DNA of 22,029 nt. It comes from an uncultured Peptococcaceae bacterium. Lineage in GTDB: Bacteria; Bacillota; Dehalobacteriia; UBA4068; UBA4997. The position numbers and the translations under genes are program-made. The notes under the pieces are model-generated. The model was not told the origin of the DNA, made no database searches, and worked only from the letters and a program-made list of their open reading frames with translations. The DNA lies in contig CANQSW010000006.1 in the NCBI GenBank assembly GCA_947626615.1, positions 1-22,029 on the forward strand. The letters run 5' to 3'. Shown here one piece after another: positions 21,733 to 22,029 of the stretch; position 1 is the stretch's first letter; each line of letters begins with the position of its first letter.

Positions 21733-22029
21733 TTGAGAGCGATCGTATTCGGCCTTGCCGCCGTGTTCCTGTATGGCGTGCTGGTGGGCGTGAAAAGCCT
21801 GATCGGTATGTTCAGATATGACCGAAGCTGCTGGCCGCTGGCGTTTGGCTATATTGCCTATCTGGTCATCGTGCCACTGACGTTTTTTATACCGGGGCTT
21901 TATCCCAGCCTGAGCGACCCGGATCTTTCCGGCCACAGTCTGTGGAAAGTTTGTTTATTGCTGCTGCTGGTTTGTATGTGGCTGATCATGGGCTTCTGCA
22001 TAAAAGCCTCGTATCAGCGCATCATCACC
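21733..22029 (+). CDS. Hypothetical membrane protein, 3' truncated by window
   Basis: Open frame from TTG 21733 to the window end, 99 codons without a stop. GAGGTG at 21721-21726 lies 6 bases before the TTG. The product has hydrophobic stretches AIVFGLAAVFLYGVLVGV, PLAFGYIAYLVIVPLTFFIPG and VCLLLLLVCMWLIMGFCI, so about three membrane helices, with short polar links (KSLIGMFRYDRS, YPSLSDPDLSGHSLWK). I do not recognise the family. No clear -35/-10 pair is seen upstream, although TAATAT occurs at 21706-21711. Codon use resembles the neighbours, which supports it being real. Confidence 0.6.
   Translation, partial: MRAIVFGLAAVFLYGVLVGVKSLIGMFRYDRSCWPLAFGYIAYLVIVPLTFFIPGLYPSLSDPDLSGHSLWKVCLLLLLVCMWLIMGFCIKASYQRIIT

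Overview
The window is a GC-rich stretch (roughly 60 % by eye) of a chromosome from an endospore-forming Bacillota. The main support is a complete eight-gene spoIIIAA-AH operon set between efp and an asp23-amaP-nusB block, the order known from Bacillus and Clostridia. The copper-amine-oxidase-type 'stalk' domain protein, the CD1247-type zinc-ribbon protein, the DUF1858 redox-disulfide protein and the flavoredoxin-like flavin reductase suggest an anaerobe of the Clostridia/Negativicutes/Peptococcia type. I cannot fix the family from sequence alone. No tRNA, rRNA, CRISPR array, insertion sequence or phage gene is visible.

Layout: 1-1926 is the 3' part of dnaE. 2014-3856 carries a DUF1858 protein, hslO (Hsp33) and rplS, the last with its own promoter, leader and terminator. 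3987-4820 is an exported stalk-domain protein. 4928-6214 holds efp and the CD1247-type protein, closed by a strong terminator. 6292-11409 is spoIIIAA-AH, whose products form the mother-cell half of the feeding-tube channel between mother cell and forespore. 11431-13526 is asp23, amaP, DUF2273 and nusB behind a near-consensus promoter; unlike B. subtilis, no accB-accC lies between spoIIIAH and asp23. 13614-14291 is a flavin reductase. 14305-15294 (minus) is galE, divergent from a three-gene polysaccharide operon (15389-20550): O-antigen-ligase-like protein, polyprenyl-phosphate sugar transferase and GT4 glycosyltransferase. 20572-21597 (minus) is a degV gene, and 21733 to the end is an unrecognised membrane protein that runs off the window.

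How the parts work together: the spoIIIA operon is one machine. GalE would supply UDP-galactose-type precursors for the adjacent surface-glycan operon, in which the sugar transferase primes the lipid carrier, the GT4 enzyme extends it, and the ligase/polymerase acts outside the membrane. Most vegetative transcription units have a recognisable sigma-A-like promoter with a 17-bp spacer. The spoIIIA operon lacks one and has only a weak sigma-E-like candidate.

The window is mostly conserved core genome, and I found no clearly new defence, mobile or biosynthetic system. The items most worth a second look are the phased 11-bp TATATT repeats upstream of the glycan operon, the Cys/Asp-rich segment of the CD1247-type protein, the composite ligase protein, the NusB C-terminal extension and a terminator-like hairpin just before the efp ribosome binding site. 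Long open frames antisense to dnaE, hslO, galE and the sugar transferase are GC-driven shadows.
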